Assembly (NCBI GenBank): GCA_964408025.1
Contig: CAYOXX010000008.1
Span: forward strand, 1-55,316
Origin: CAYOXX01 sp964408025
GTDB lineage: Bacteria > Acidobacteriota > DATKUA01
Reading direction: 5' to 3'
Length of the DNA: 55,316 bases
A program made the position numbers and the translations under genes. Positions 1 through 9,178 of the stretch are shown here, piece after piece (within the stretch, counting starts at the first letter, position 1; each line of letters begins with the position of its first letter). The notes under the pieces are model-generated. The model did not search any database. It was not told where the DNA came from and worked only from the letters and a program-made list of their open reading frames with translations.

Positions 1-256
1 AATTTACTGACACTAAACGACTTAACGTCAAATTAGATTTTTTACCGCCCCGTCAGGAATGTCTGTCCTACCGGGTATCTGTTGATATGCTATAGAGCTT
101 GGCCAACCTTCGCCTAAGTACGATCAATTCGGGCCGACGCTACATCTCGCTTGCTCCGACTGTAGCTGCAGGTAAGGCGGATCCGCCTGAGGCGGACAAG
201 CTCTCCTGTCTGTCCCACGGGGCAAGGAACCGTTCCGCCAGATGCCGTCCGGAAGC
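1..256. other. Intergenic region with inverted-repeat debris
   Basis: No credible gene is seen. From about 176 to 205 the sequence is rich in GGCGG/CCGCC inverted repeats (GGCGGATCCGCC followed by GAGGCGGACAAG). The same type of repeat recurs in other gaps of this window, for example near 6570, 7950, 34125 and 42850. Short reading frames here have no ribosome-binding site and no recognisable product. Confidence 0.5.
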
Positions 257-571
257 TCAGAAGACCCCTTTGGCCTCGAGGTCCTTGATGATCGCGAGGT
301 AGTCTGCGTAGGGCAGCAGCGTCCAGTTCTCGGCCGCGGCGGCACCGTTGGACAGTGTGATCATCGAGACCTTGGCCGCCTCCTCGGCGCCATCGGCCTC
401 GTATATGTCCATGAAGTCGTAGGGGCCGAGGACCGCGAAGTGGTGCAGCCAGCGCACGCCGGGGCAGGCGGCTTTGATCTTGCCGTACCACGAGCGCCCC
501 ATCTCCTCCTTCGAGTCGAGGTGGGCGCAGGTTTCCGGCGAAAGCTTGGTTAGAAGCGCGAACGTCGGCAT
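257..571 (-). CDS. GYD-domain small protein
   Basis: This 104-residue protein starts MPTFALLTKL and has the layout of the GYD family: short alpha/beta ferredoxin-like proteins. The family signature region is AVLGPYDFMDIYEA, around residues 45-58, where GPYD replaces the canonical GxYD. The start at 571 is chosen because a strong GGAGGAGG site lies just upstream; a longer frame in the same phase runs back into fur but has no such site. It lies about 97 nt downstream of fur on the same strand, so the two may be co-transcribed. GYD proteins have no settled biochemical role, so only the family is claimed. Confidence 0.8.
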   Translation of the reverse strand: MPTFALLTKLSPETCAHLDSKEEMGRSWYGKIKAACPGVRWLHHFAVLGPYDFMDIYEADGAEEAAKVSMITLSNGAAAAENWTLLPYADYLAIIKDLEAKGVF

Positions 572-668
572 GGCGACCTCCTCCGCCGCGAGCGGCGGAC
601 AGGTAGTGGGAAGAGATAAGTTAATAATAGCACACGGGATTGCCGGGGCCGCGGTGTCAAAGCCGGAG

Positions 669-1118
669 CTAGCCGCCGGCACACTTCGAGCAGGTGCCGA
701 AGATCTGCAGCGAGTGCTTCTCCGGCCGGAAGCCGTGCTCGGCGCAGATGCGCTTCTGCAGGTCCTCAAGCTCGACGCTGCCGAACTCGATAACCGCGCC
801 GCACTGCTGGCAGATCATGTGGGCGTGGTGTTCGCGCCCGAAGCTCTGCTCGTAGTGGTAGTGGCCGTGGCCGAAGTCGCTCTTCTCGATCAGGCCGGCC
901 CTGACCAGCAGGTCGAAGGTGCGGTAGATGGTCGCCCGCGACACCTTCTCGCCACGCTGCCGGAAGCGCACCAGCAGGTCCTCGGCCTCCAGGTGCGAGT
1001 CGTCTTCGAGCATCTCGCGCAGGATCAGGCGGCGCTCACGCGTCATCTTCAGGTGGTTACGCTTCAGGTAGGAGGCGAATCTCGCCAGCGCCTTCTCCGT
1101 GGTTCCTTCCTGCGCCAT
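669..1118 (-). CDS. fur: Fur family metalloregulator
   Basis: The product is 149 residues. The N-terminal winged helix (about 10-85) contains the conserved stretch VSRATIYRTFDLLVRAGLI. The C-terminal metal/dimerisation domain has the HYE and EHHAHMICQQCGAVIEF motifs, and a final CSKC pair completes a structural zinc site with CQQC. The HHAH-containing region resembles Fur more than PerR or Zur, but a PerR-like role cannot be excluded by eye. It would bind metal and repress iron or redox genes. The upstream DNA (about 1150-1175) is AT-rich and could hold its promoter and a self-binding site, though I cannot define a clear Fur box. The GYD gene follows on the same strand. Confidence 0.9.
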   Translation of the reverse strand: MAQEGTTEKALARFASYLKRNHLKMTRERRLILREMLEDDSHLEAEDLLVRFRQRGEKVSRATIYRTFDLLVRAGLIEKSDFGHGHYHYEQSFGREHHAHMICQQCGAVIEFGSVELEDLQKRICAEHGFRPEKHSLQIFGTCSKCAGG

Positions 1119-1607
1119 AGCCCGCCCCTCCGCCGAAATGTGAACGCGACTGCGTATCGGTATTAATAAAAGTCTAGCCGCCGCGCCGCACCGGTGTCAA
1201 GGCACCAGAGAAAGTGGGGTTGGGGGCGACGAATCGCGATCCGGTGGGCTCTTAGGAGAGAGCGCGAGACACGATTGGTGTTGTTCAACCCCTCCACTGC
1301 AGGGGCGTGGTCCTTTCTGTCCGTGATCGTCAAAGAGCGAAGAGGAACATTGGCCCCCCTAACATGTGTCAATCTCCACAAGCAGGAGGCAGGGCATTCC
1401 TGCCCGGCACGCCTGAGGGGTGAAACCATACATTTAATTGGCGAAAACATGGCCGACAGGAATGCCCGCCAGGGCGCACTTAGTTGGGTAGGATCTCCTG
1501 AGGTTGTATAGTATAACGCGCCCTTGCGGGAGCCGCGTCTTGACGCGTTTCGAGGTGGGGAATACCATGCCCCGCTTGCAAAAGCTTTCCCTTACCCGGG
1601 GCGGGAG
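1119..1607. other. Divergent intergenic region, fur/radA
   Basis: No gene is supported in this gap. It holds a small hairpin (GGCAGG, loop GCATT, CCTGCC, about 1388-1405). Around 1449-1500 there is a copy of a dispersed intergenic repeat beginning GGCCGACAGGAATGCCCGCC, which recurs near 37621 and, rearranged, near 30250. An AT-rich TATAGTATAAC stretch at about 1507-1517 is a plausible -10 region for radA. A reading frame across this area merely reads through the repeat. Confidence 0.5.
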
Positions 1608-2993
1608 ATGGCCAAGAGGAGTTCCGTTTACGTCTGCCAGCAGTGTGGCGCCCAGAGCGCCAAGTGGTTGGGGCGCTGCCCCGAGTGCGGCGAGTGGAAC
1701 AGCCTGGTGGAGGAGCGGCTCGAGGCCGCAGCCCCGCGAGAAGGCGGCTGGAGCGGCGTGGCGCGGCGCGAGAGCGTCCCGCGCGACTACCGCGAGGTGG
1801 GTGTCGAGACCGAGGCCCGCGTCGGCACCGGAATACCCGGCTTCGACCTGGTGCTGGGCGGCGGTGCGGTGCCGGGCAGCCTGGTGCTGGTGGCCGGCGA
1901 GCCGGGGGCGGGCAAGAGCACGCTGATGCTGCAGGTCGCCGCCCACCTGGCCGCGGACGGGCCGGTACTCTACGTCTCCGGCGAGGAGAGCGAGGCACAG
2001 CTCAAGATGCGGGGCGAGCGCCTCGGCATCGACCCGAAAGAGCTCCTGGTGTTCTGCGAGACGCGGCTGGACGGCATTCTCCAGACCTGCGAGCGCCTTG
2101 CCCCGCGCTTGCTGGTGGTCGACTCGGTGCAGACCGTCTACTCGTCCAGGTTCTCGTCCGCGCCCGGCAGCGTCAGCCAGGTGCGCGAGGCTGCCGCACA
2201 GTTCCTGATGCTGGCCAAGGCCTCGGCGGCGCCGGTGTTCCTGGTGGGGCACGTCACCAAGGGGGGCCTGATAGCGGGGCCGAAGACGATGGAGCACATC
2301 GTCGACGCGGTGGTGATGCTCGAGGGAGAGCGTTTCCAGGCGCTGCGCATCGTGCGGGCGCTGAAGAACCGCTTCGGGCCGGTGAGCGAGCTGGCGGTGT
2401 TCGAGATGCGCGCCGATGGCCTGGCCGAGGTTCGCAACCCGTCCCAGCACCTGCTGGCGGAGCGGAAAAGCGGCGCCTCGGGCAGCGCCGTGACGGCGAC
2501 GGTTGAGGGCACGCGGCCGCTGCTGATCGAACTGCAGGCGTTGGTCAGCCCCGCCGCCTACGGCTCCGGAAGGCGCACCGCAGAGGGGTTCGACCACAAC
2601 CGCCTGGCGTTGCTGCTAGCGGTGATCGAGCGCCGCGCGGGCCTCGAGGTCGGCTCGCGCGACGTCTACGTAAATGTTGTCGGCGGAGTGCGCGCCGACG
2701 AGCCGGCCGTCGACCTCGCAGTAGCGGCGGCTATCGCCTCGAGCCTGCTCGACAAGGCGCTGCCCGGCGACGCCGTCTTTGTCGGCGAACTAGGGCTGGG
2801 CGGCGAGGTCCGCTCGGTCGCCGCCGCAGAACTGCGCTGCCGGGAGGCCGCCTCGATGGGGATGGGCAGAATCTACCTGCCGCAGCGCAACGCCGCGGCG
2901 CTCGAGAAGGCGGGCGTAACCGACGTGGAGCTGCACCCCGTCGTTTCCCTCGCTCAGATCCTGGAGGACCTGTTTCCCGAGGCACAATCCTGA
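1608..2993 (+). CDS. radA: DNA repair protein RadA
   Basis: RadA promotes branch migration of recombination intermediates in the cytoplasm. The 461-residue product has the full family layout. An N-terminal C4 zinc finger is at C10, C13, C24 and C27. A RecA-like ATPase has Walker A GEPGAGKST near 97-105, followed by the RadA-specific KNRFG motif (LKNRFGPVSE). A C-terminal Lon-protease-like domain includes GSRDVYVNVVGGVRADEP. The ATG at 1608 is chosen because it gives the standard RadA N-terminus MAKRSSVYVCQQCG; an in-frame codon at 1524 would add 28 unrelated residues. It is convergent with the S9 peptidase gene. Confidence 0.96.
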   Translation: MAKRSSVYVCQQCGAQSAKWLGRCPECGEWNSLVEERLEAAAPREGGWSGVARRESVPRDYREVGVETEARVGTGIPGFDLVLGGGAVPGSLVLVAGEPGAGKSTLMLQVAAHLAADGPVLYVSGEESEAQLKMRGERLGIDPKELLVFCETRLDGILQTCERLAPRLLVVDSVQTVYSSRFSSAPGSVSQVREAAAQFLMLAKASAAPVFLVGHVTKGGLIAGPKTMEHIVDAVVMLEGERFQALRIVRALKNRFGPVSELAVFEMRADGLAEVRNPSQHLLAERKSGASGSAVTATVEGTRPLLIELQALVSPAAYGSGRRTAEGFDHNRLALLLAVIERRAGLEVGSRDVYVNVVGGVRADEPAVDLAVAAAIASSLLDKALPGDAVFVGELGLGGEVRSVAAAELRCREAASMGMGRIYLPQRNAAALEKAGVTDVELHPVVSLAQILEDLFPEAQS

Positions 2994-3025
2994 CTCGAAG
3001 AGCGAAACCGTTGCCAAAAGCGTTT

Positions 3026-3050
3026 GAGGGCGCCCCATGGGGACGCCCTC
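3026..3050. terminator. Strong hairpin between convergent genes
   Basis: A near-perfect palindrome has arms GAGGGCGCCCC and GGGGACGCCCTC (one unpaired A) and a two-base centre. It lies 33 nt after the radA stop and about 50 nt after the S9 peptidase stop on the other strand. There is no T-tract on either side, so it may be a bidirectional terminator aid or simply a repeat hairpin. Confidence 0.4.
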
Positions 3051-3099
3051 GTCGGCACTGAGCAGCCGAAGCCCTCGGTTCTTCCGAATCGCTCCGCGG

Positions 3100-5085
3100 C
3101 TATTCCTCCTCGTTTGCCGGTATCCGCTCGCAGAACCAATCGAGGTGGCGGCGCATCGTGTCGAGGTAGAGCTTCGGCTCGCGCGGGCCGTGGGGCGTGC
3201 GCGGCAGCACCACCATCTGCACCTCGACGCCCATGCGCCGCAGGGCGTCGTAGAGCTCGTAGCCCTGCCCGATCGGCACGCGGGCGTCGTTGGCGCCGTG
3301 GATGATCAGCGTCGGCGTCACCGCGTTGCCTACGTGGAACATCGCCGAGTGGGCGCGGTAAACAGCGTCGTCCTCCCAAACCTCCGCCTCGAAGTAGCTG
3401 GGCAGGAAGGCGTTGATGTCGCTGGTGCCGCTGAAGCTGAACAGGTCGGTGACGCCGGCGCCAACCGAGGCGGCGACGAAGCGGTCGGTCTGGGTGATGA
3501 TCCACGAGGTCATGTAGCCGCCGTAGCTCCAGCCCATGACGCCGAGCCTCTCCGGGTCGGCGAGGCCGGTGGCGATCAGGTGGTCGACGCCGGCCATCAG
3601 GTCGGCGTAGTCGCCGCCTCCCCAGTCGCGGATGTTGGCGTAGCGGAACTCTCGCCCGCGGCCGGCGCTGCCGCGCGGGTTGGGCCGCAGGACCGCGAAG
3701 CCGCGCGCGGCGAACGCCTGGATCGGGTAGATCTGCGTGCCGGCGGTGTTGTTGCGGACGAAGACTCCGGCCGGCCCGCCGTGGATCACCAACAGCAGTG
3801 GATAGCTCTCGCCCTCTTCGTAGCCGAGGGGGTAGGTGAGGATGCCCTCGATCTCCATGCCGTCGTCGGGGTTAGTCCAGGTGATTATTTCGCTGCGGGC
3901 GTAGGGCAGCTCGGGCAGGTGGCCGTTGATGTTCGAGATCTGCAGCGGCTCGCCTCCGTCAAGGGCCATCGTGTAAACCTCAGGCGCGGCCTCCAGGTCC
4001 TCCCAGGCGTAGGACACCAGCGCGCCGTCGGCGCAGACATCGGCCGACCAGAGGATCCCGGGCCTATCCGTCAGACGCCGATAAGGTCCGCCGTCGGCGG
4101 GCAGGTAGAATAAGTGCGACTCGGTCCGCATCGCCTCCCGGTAGTAGAGGCCGCCGCCGTCGTTCGCCCACTCGATCAGGTCCGGCTCCTCGTCGGAGGT
4201 GAGCGCCAGCTCGATCACCTCGCCGCCGCCGGCGGGGACCAGGCAGATCCTGGCGTAGCCGGCCCAGTGGCTGTCGCCGCGGTTGGAGGTGAAGGCCACC
4301 GTGGAGCCGTCGGGGCTGAAGAGCGGCGAGGAATCGGCCCCCTCGTCGCCGACCAGCAGCGTCGGCTCGCCGCCACCGGCCGGAACGGTCGAGATGTCGG
4401 CGTCGGGCCACCCGTCGATGTCGGGATCGGAGCGGTGGCTGAAAACAAAGGTCTCGCCGTCGGGCGACCAGTCGAAGTCGGTTACGTGGAACTCGCCCTC
4501 GGTTACCCGCACCGGCTCGGGGCGCTCGTCGCAGAGCACGCAGGCCCGCACGCAGTAGATGTGCCTGTACTTCAGGTCGGCGCCCACTACGCGGGCGTCG
4601 TCGCGGCCGCGCTCCGCGGCCTCCTCCTCCTCGGTCGGCGGGTCGTCCATCAGAAAGGCGATCTCGGAGCCGTCGGGCGACCAGCGGAAGAAATTGACGC
4701 CGTTCTTGACGTCGGTCAGGCGCTCGGCCTCGCCGCCGTCAGGCCGGATCAACCAGATGTTGTTCTTGCCGCTGCGGTCAGAGAGGAAGGCGATCCAGTC
4801 GCCCGCGGGCGACCAGGCCGGGTCGGTGCAGCTGCTCTCGCCGCTGGTCAGCTTGTAGGTGCGCGAGCCGTCGGCGGCGCTGATCCAGATATGCGTCAGG
4901 AATTCGCTGCGCTCCTCCTCCATCACCGCCACACTAACCGTGTAGGCCACCCAGCGGCCGCAGGGCGAGACGGCGACGTCGCCGGGATTGCGCTCCAGGA
5001 TCATCGTCTCCGGCGTCCAGACGTCGTCCGCGAACGCCACCGCCGAAACCAACAGCAGCAGCGCGATCGGAAGTCTCCTCAACAT
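3100..5085 (-). CDS. S9 family (prolyl oligopeptidase-type) serine peptidase, exported
   Basis: This is a secreted or periplasmic peptidase of the acylaminoacyl-peptidase/DPP type. The 661-residue product starts with a signal peptide (MLRRLPIALLLLVSAVAFA). Next come WD40-like/PD40 beta-propeller repeats, seen as repeated SPDGS/SPAGDWIAF blocks over about residues 40-400. A C-terminal alpha/beta-hydrolase domain carries the nucleophile elbow GWSYGGY. The catalytic triad by spacing is about S520, D600 (GANDARVP) and H632 (TPHGPREP). The start at 5085 is preferred because it gives the signal peptide and has GGAG upstream. It stands alone, divergent from the glycosyltransferase at 5252. Confidence 0.93.
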   Translation of the reverse strand: MLRRLPIALLLLVSAVAFADDVWTPETMILERNPGDVAVSPCGRWVAYTVSVAVMEEERSEFLTHIWISAADGSRTYKLTSGESSCTDPAWSPAGDWIAFLSDRSGKNNIWLIRPDGGEAERLTDVKNGVNFFRWSPDGSEIAFLMDDPPTEEEEAAERGRDDARVVGADLKYRHIYCVRACVLCDERPEPVRVTEGEFHVTDFDWSPDGETFVFSHRSDPDIDGWPDADISTVPAGGGEPTLLVGDEGADSSPLFSPDGSTVAFTSNRGDSHWAGYARICLVPAGGGEVIELALTSDEEPDLIEWANDGGGLYYREAMRTESHLFYLPADGGPYRRLTDRPGILWSADVCADGALVSYAWEDLEAAPEVYTMALDGGEPLQISNINGHLPELPYARSEIITWTNPDDGMEIEGILTYPLGYEEGESYPLLLVIHGGPAGVFVRNNTAGTQIYPIQAFAARGFAVLRPNPRGSAGRGREFRYANIRDWGGGDYADLMAGVDHLIATGLADPERLGVMGWSYGGYMTSWIITQTDRFVAASVGAGVTDLFSFSGTSDINAFLPSYFEAEVWEDDAVYRAHSAMFHVGNAVTPTLIIHGANDARVPIGQGYELYDALRRMGVEVQMVVLPRTPHGPREPKLYLDTMRRHLDWFCERIPANEEE

Positions 5086-5251
5086 GGTTTCTCCTCCATT
5101 CCCTTCACAAGATATCGGGGTGATTATGCTAGACTGCCGACACCGCCCTGGCAAGCTCACAAATGACCTCTTTTCGCTTCTTGACATCGGCAGCCCTGAC
5201 GGAGTCTTATAATTGCTCTGCGAAAATCGAGTTCGAGGGGCTGCCCGCGCC

Positions 5252-6502
5252 GTGAGCAGACTTCGTATTGCCGTGTTCTCGCCGGTCCGTCCGGTGCCCT
5301 CCGGTATCAGCGACTACTGCGAGGAGCTTCTGCTGCGCTTGGCCGGCGAGCTGGAGATCGATCTCTACCTGGACGGCTACGAGCCGAAGAGCTCGGAGCT
5401 GGCGCGCTCGGTCGACTGCCTGCCGGCGGAACGGTTCGTGTCGGCTCACGGCCGCGCACCGTACGACCTGGTCGTCTACCACCTGGGCAACGCCCGCTGC
5501 CACGACTACATCTACCCCCACCTGTACGCAACCCCCGGTCTTGCCGTGCTGCACGACCTCTCGCTGCACAGCACCCGCCTAGATACTGCTTTGGAGAGCT
5601 GGACCGGAGAGCAGTACCGCGCCGAGATGATCGCCGCCTACGGCGACCGCGGTGCCACGGCCGCCGAGCTGGCCCTAGCCGGGCTGCACAACCGCTACCT
5701 GCTCCGCTTCTTCCCGGCCTTCGAGCTCCCGGTGCGCGCCAGCGCCATGACGGCGGTGCACGAGGAGTGGGTGGCTGAGCGGGTCAGGGAGGCGGTGCCG
5801 AGCGCGCAGGTCAGGTCGGTGCCGATGGGCATCGAGAGGCGCGAGGTTCCCGCTAAGATCGCCGCCGAGGTCAGGACCCGGCTCGGAATCGATGGCGGTG
5901 TCTTCGTCGTCGGCACCTTTGGCATGCTCACGCCCGAGAAGCGCATCCACCGGCTCCTGCGCGCCTTCAAGTGGCTCCTGCGCGGGCGGCCGGACGCCCG
6001 CTGCCTGCTGGTGGGCGCCGCCGTCGAGGCGCTTGACCTCGACGAAATGATTCGCGAGCTCGAACTGCAGGGTCGGGTGGTCGCCACGGGCCGCCTGCCT
6101 ATGGACGACTTCATCGCCCATATGGCCGCCTGCGACGCCGTCGCCTTCCTGCGCTGGCCGACGCAACGCGAGACTTCGGCAGCGATGCTTAGAGTCATGT
6201 CTCTCGGCCGCGCGGTGGTCGTCTCCGACCTGGCACACCTGCGCGACCTGCCCGACAGCGCCACCGTCAGGATCCCCCTGGTCGGCGAGGAGCAGGCCCT
6301 GCGGCGGGCGCTGCTCGAGCTGGCCGAGAACCGTCCGATGCGCGAGCGGATAGGCGCCGCCGCCGCCCGGCACGTCGCCGAGTGCCACGGCTGGGATCAG
6401 GTCGGCCATCGCTGGCTCGAGCTGATCGGCGAGGCGGCTGAACTGGCCGCGGCCGGCGGCATCGACACCTCGTTTCTTCCGCTCCACTTGAGGAAAAAAT
6501 AG
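5252..6502 (+). CDS. GT4-type glycosyltransferase
   Basis: The 416-residue product has the GT-B fold of family 4 glycosyltransferases. The N-terminal motif RIAVFSPVRPVPSGISDY is the typical acceptor-side glycine loop. The linker GTFGMLTPEKRIHRLLRAF opens the nucleotide-sugar-binding half, and the family acidic motif is degraded to RWPTQRETSAAMLRVMSLG. The GTG at 5252 is chosen because homology-like sequence begins there (SRLRIAVFSP); a TTG further up at 5213 adds non-conserved residues. It probably transfers a sugar to an envelope polysaccharide. The sugar-acting gene at 6736 on the same strand supports a surface glycan role. The donor and acceptor cannot be read from sequence. Confidence 0.88.
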   Translation: MSRLRIAVFSPVRPVPSGISDYCEELLLRLAGELEIDLYLDGYEPKSSELARSVDCLPAERFVSAHGRAPYDLVVYHLGNARCHDYIYPHLYATPGLAVLHDLSLHSTRLDTALESWTGEQYRAEMIAAYGDRGATAAELALAGLHNRYLLRFFPAFELPVRASAMTAVHEEWVAERVREAVPSAQVRSVPMGIERREVPAKIAAEVRTRLGIDGGVFVVGTFGMLTPEKRIHRLLRAFKWLLRGRPDARCLLVGAAVEALDLDEMIRELELQGRVVATGRLPMDDFIAHMAACDAVAFLRWPTQRETSAAMLRVMSLGRAVVVSDLAHLRDLPDSATVRIPLVGEEQALRRALLELAENRPMRERIGAAAARHVAECHGWDQVGHRWLELIGEAAELAAAGGIDTSFLPLHLRKK

Positions 6503-6735
6503 GAACGGTTGCCCTGGACGCCCCGCGTCACCCGTGGGCAAGCATCCCCAAATAGAAGCGGCCTGAACTTGTCCGCCGTCGCTGAAGCTTTGGCGGACTT
6601 GTCCGCCGGAGCCTGCTTGTCCGACGAAGCCTCAGCGTAGTCGGAGGCGGAGGTGGATGCCGCCCTCCGAATCTTGTATCCTTGTAAGTGATTGCTGCTC
6701 ACCCCAGACGTGAGCCGAGCCGAACTCGCTGCAGA
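6503..6735. repeat. Intergenic imperfect inverted repeats (CTTGTCCGCC type)
   Basis: Between about 6568 and 6662, CTTGTCCGCC and its near-complements recur several times (GTCCGCCGTCGC, TTGGCGGACTTGTCCGCC, GTCGGAGGCGGAGG). This can fold into alternative hairpins. No gene is seen. The spacing suggests a degenerate intergenic repeat, not a designed terminator. Confidence 0.5.
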
Positions 6736-7839
6736 ATGGTAACTATGGCCGCCGATTTCCGCCTCAAAGTCTACGCCTACTACTACCCGTGGCACTCCGG
6801 CGCCGATGACAATAAGTGGGAGGTCTGCCGCGAGTACAGCCCCTACCTCGGCCTCTACGACTCCTCCGACGAGGCCGTCGTGCGCCAGCACGTCGAGTGG
6901 GCCCTCGAGTTCGGCATCGACGGCTTCCTGGTCGAGTGGTTCGGCGAGGGCACCGAATTCGCTTCGTTCGTAAACGGCTGCACCGGCCTGCTGCGCTCCG
7001 TGCTCGAGGACTACCCGGACCTCGAGTTCGCCATCTTCTTCGACCAGGCCCTGCGGTTCTATAGGCGCGACTTCAGCGGCAGCCACACGCGGCAGGCGTT
7101 CGTCGACGAGTTCCTCCGCATCGCCGCCGACAACTTCGGCCACCCGAACTACATGCACGTCGACGGCCGCCCCGTTGTGGCCATCTACCTGACCCGCGGC
7201 ACCAGAGGCAACTACGCTTCGCTGCTTGTCGAGACGCGGGACCGCGTGGACAGCGCCGGCTTCGGGCGCCCGTACCTGGTCGGCGACCAGGTCTGGTGGT
7301 TTCTGAATACCGATAACTTCGAAGCCCTCGACGCGGTCACCGCCTACAACCTGCACAACAACCGGCAACTGCGCACCCTCGGCGGCGGAGTGCGCCAATG
7401 GGCCGCCCACACCGCGGCGTTCTTCGCCTCCGTGCTGCCGCAGGCCGCCGCCGTCGGCACCGACGTTTTCCCTTGCATCGGCCACGCCTACAACGACTTC
7501 GCCCTGCTGGGCAACCTGCCGTTCATCCCGACCGTAGTCGAAGGGGCGCCGCCCGCCTACCGCCAGGACACGGTCGAGTGCATGAAGGCCCAGCGCGCCG
7601 TCTGGCGCGACTGCCCGCGCTTCCGCCGCACCGGCACCGCCTACCTCTTCGTCACCAGCTTCAACGAGTGGCCCGAGCGCTCTATGCTCGAGCCGAGCGC
7701 CGAGATCGAAACCTTCAACTACATGCCCGACTTCCGCGACGGCACCCACCTCTACCTGCAGCCCCACCGCTTCGAGCACCTCGAGGGGATCAGGGAGGGC
7801 AAGCGCTTCGTCGAGCGCAACATACTCCCCAACCTGTGA
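6736..7839 (+). CDS. WbsX/GH99-like glycan-active protein
   Basis: The 367-residue product resembles the WbsX/GH99-like family (endomannosidase-like TIM barrel) found in O-antigen and polysaccharide loci. Visible hallmarks are YAYYYPWHSG near the N-terminus, WALEFGIDGFLVEWFG around 55-70, the HVDGRPVVAIYLTRG strand near 150, and a C-terminal SFNEWPERSMLEPS with an acidic residue in the NEW motif typical of the family. There is no signal peptide, so it probably acts in the cytoplasm. The start could be the ATG at 6736 or the one at 6745; both precede the conserved FRLKVYAYYYPW. The glycosyltransferase upstream suggests a shared polysaccharide pathway. Hydrolase versus transferase activity is not decided by sequence. 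Confidence 0.8.
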   Translation: MVTMAADFRLKVYAYYYPWHSGADDNKWEVCREYSPYLGLYDSSDEAVVRQHVEWALEFGIDGFLVEWFGEGTEFASFVNGCTGLLRSVLEDYPDLEFAIFFDQALRFYRRDFSGSHTRQAFVDEFLRIAADNFGHPNYMHVDGRPVVAIYLTRGTRGNYASLLVETRDRVDSAGFGRPYLVGDQVWWFLNTDNFEALDAVTAYNLHNNRQLRTLGGGVRQWAAHTAAFFASVLPQAAAVGTDVFPCIGHAYNDFALLGNLPFIPTVVEGAPPAYRQDTVECMKAQRAVWRDCPRFRRTGTAYLFVTSFNEWPERSMLEPSAEIETFNYMPDFRDGTHLYLQPHRFEHLEGIREGKRFVERNILPNL

Positions 7840-8008
7840 CTCGCTAAAATGTAGGGGGGTCCTTTAGGGCCCCTGTTCTCACTGTAACAACGTATCAGAG
7901 CAATAAATCCCCTCCGCAACCCAGCGGTCGTAGATAGATAGGGCAATGAATCTATCCGCCCGAGGCGGAGGCCCCACGTGGTCCTTCGGAGTGGGCTCGG
8001 CCGCGCCT

Positions 8009-9178
8009 CTATGGGGAGGCTTCGCCCACGAGCGGGTACTTCTTGTCGGCCCTGAGCTTCGGCTTCGGGCCTTTGGCGAACCTGACGCCCGGCGGGTAGC
8101 AGCCGCTGCCGCCACCGTAGGCGGCGAGCGCCAGGGCCCTGTCCTCGGCCGTCAGCAGCCGTCGCGTGTAGGCGCCCGGGGGGCCGTAGTTGTCGTCGAC
8201 CACTGTGCGGCCGGGCAGCAGCATCGTCGGCCGCCAGCCCAGCGCGTAGGCGACGCAGCGCTGCACCAGGCTGCGGGCGTAGCGGCGCTCGTCGTCGTTT
8301 CCCGTCCCATTCTTGTAGAGCTCGTCAAGTGTCAGGACGTCGAGGATTATCTGCGCGGCGAGTATCTCGTGGGGGTTCACCTCTTCACACTCTGCGCCTT
8401 CGGCGGCGGGTGCGGTGTTGCCGTAGCGTATCCTGACGGCGGGCCGCGGGAAGTCGTCGCGGCGCGCCACGGTGATCGTGCCTGCGGGAAGCTCCGCGGC
8501 TGGGACCAGGGCCGACTCCGCGCTCACCCTCCTGAACTTGCGCACGCGCAGCAGGCCTCCCGAGAGGTCCCTGACGGCCCCGGGTAGGACATCGCGCACG
8601 AAACCGTTCTCCGCGCTCGAGAGCGAACCGGCCACCCGCACCAGCACATCCCTGCAGTCGAAGCGGGCCAGCGATCCCGGCAGGGTCTTCCGCGGCCGGG
8701 GAGAGGGCTGGCGGTCAACGGCGAAGAAGATCTGTTTCAGCAGCTCCGCCCAGTTGGAGTTGAATGCCTCGTCGTCGATGCCGGCTGCCGAGCCCGGCCG
8801 CTCGAGCGGTACCAGGCCGACGTCGCCGATGTTGGCGTTGCTCTCGGCGTCTGGCAGGACGTGCAGGTAAAACTCGTACGGGATGTGGCCCCCGCTGCCG
8901 GGGGATATCCTCAGCCTCACCTTGCCGGGTCTCTCGAGGTCGGCCGCGATGCGGTTGAACGGGTAGAGCCCCTCGGCGTCCGTCTCGAATCGCCAGCGCC
9001 CGCGCCTGCCCACACGCTTGGCCGTGATCAGCGCCCCCACCAGCGGCTCGCCGCTGACGGCGTCGAAGACGCGGCGGGCGCCCACATCCTGCCGGGCCGC
9101 CGGCAGGCGCACCGGCAGCAAAGCCGCCGCCAGGCAGCCGCCCAGAAACCCTCGTCTCGATATGCGGCCAGCTTTCAT
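8009..9178 (-). CDS. Tat-exported protein with a metzincin-like tail lacking the zinc motif
   Basis: The 389-residue product begins with a twin-arginine signal (ISRRGFLGGCLAAALLPV). It is followed by a carboxypeptidase-regulatory/CNA-B-like beta-domain (RRVFDAVSGEPLVGALITAKR, about 32-125). The last 100 residues (VQRCVAYALGWRPTML ... LTAEDRALALAAYG) are arranged like the end of metzincin proteases, HExxHxLG ... LTxxDxxALxxLY, but the zinc-binding His and Glu are absent (CVAYALGW). If that likeness is real, it is a non-catalytic pseudo-protease. This is my inference; I do not recognise a named family. It has no close operon partner. Confidence 0.65.
   Translation of the reverse strand: MKAGRISRRGFLGGCLAAALLPVRLPAARQDVGARRVFDAVSGEPLVGALITAKRVGRRGRWRFETDAEGLYPFNRIAADLERPGKVRLRISPGSGGHIPYEFYLHVLPDAESNANIGDVGLVPLERPGSAAGIDDEAFNSNWAELLKQIFFAVDRQPSPRPRKTLPGSLARFDCRDVLVRVAGSLSSAENGFVRDVLPGAVRDLSGGLLRVRKFRRVSAESALVPAAELPAGTITVARRDDFPRPAVRIRYGNTAPAAEGAECEEVNPHEILAAQIILDVLTLDELYKNGTGNDDERRYARSLVQRCVAYALGWRPTMLLPGRTVVDDNYGPPGAYTRRLLTAEDRALALAAYGGGSGCYPPGVRFAKGPKPKLRADKKYPLVGEASP

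Noticed and set aside
1194..1511. 105-codon frame between fur and radA
   Set aside because: No ribosome-binding site, and its second half is a translation of the dispersed GACAGGAATG repeat.
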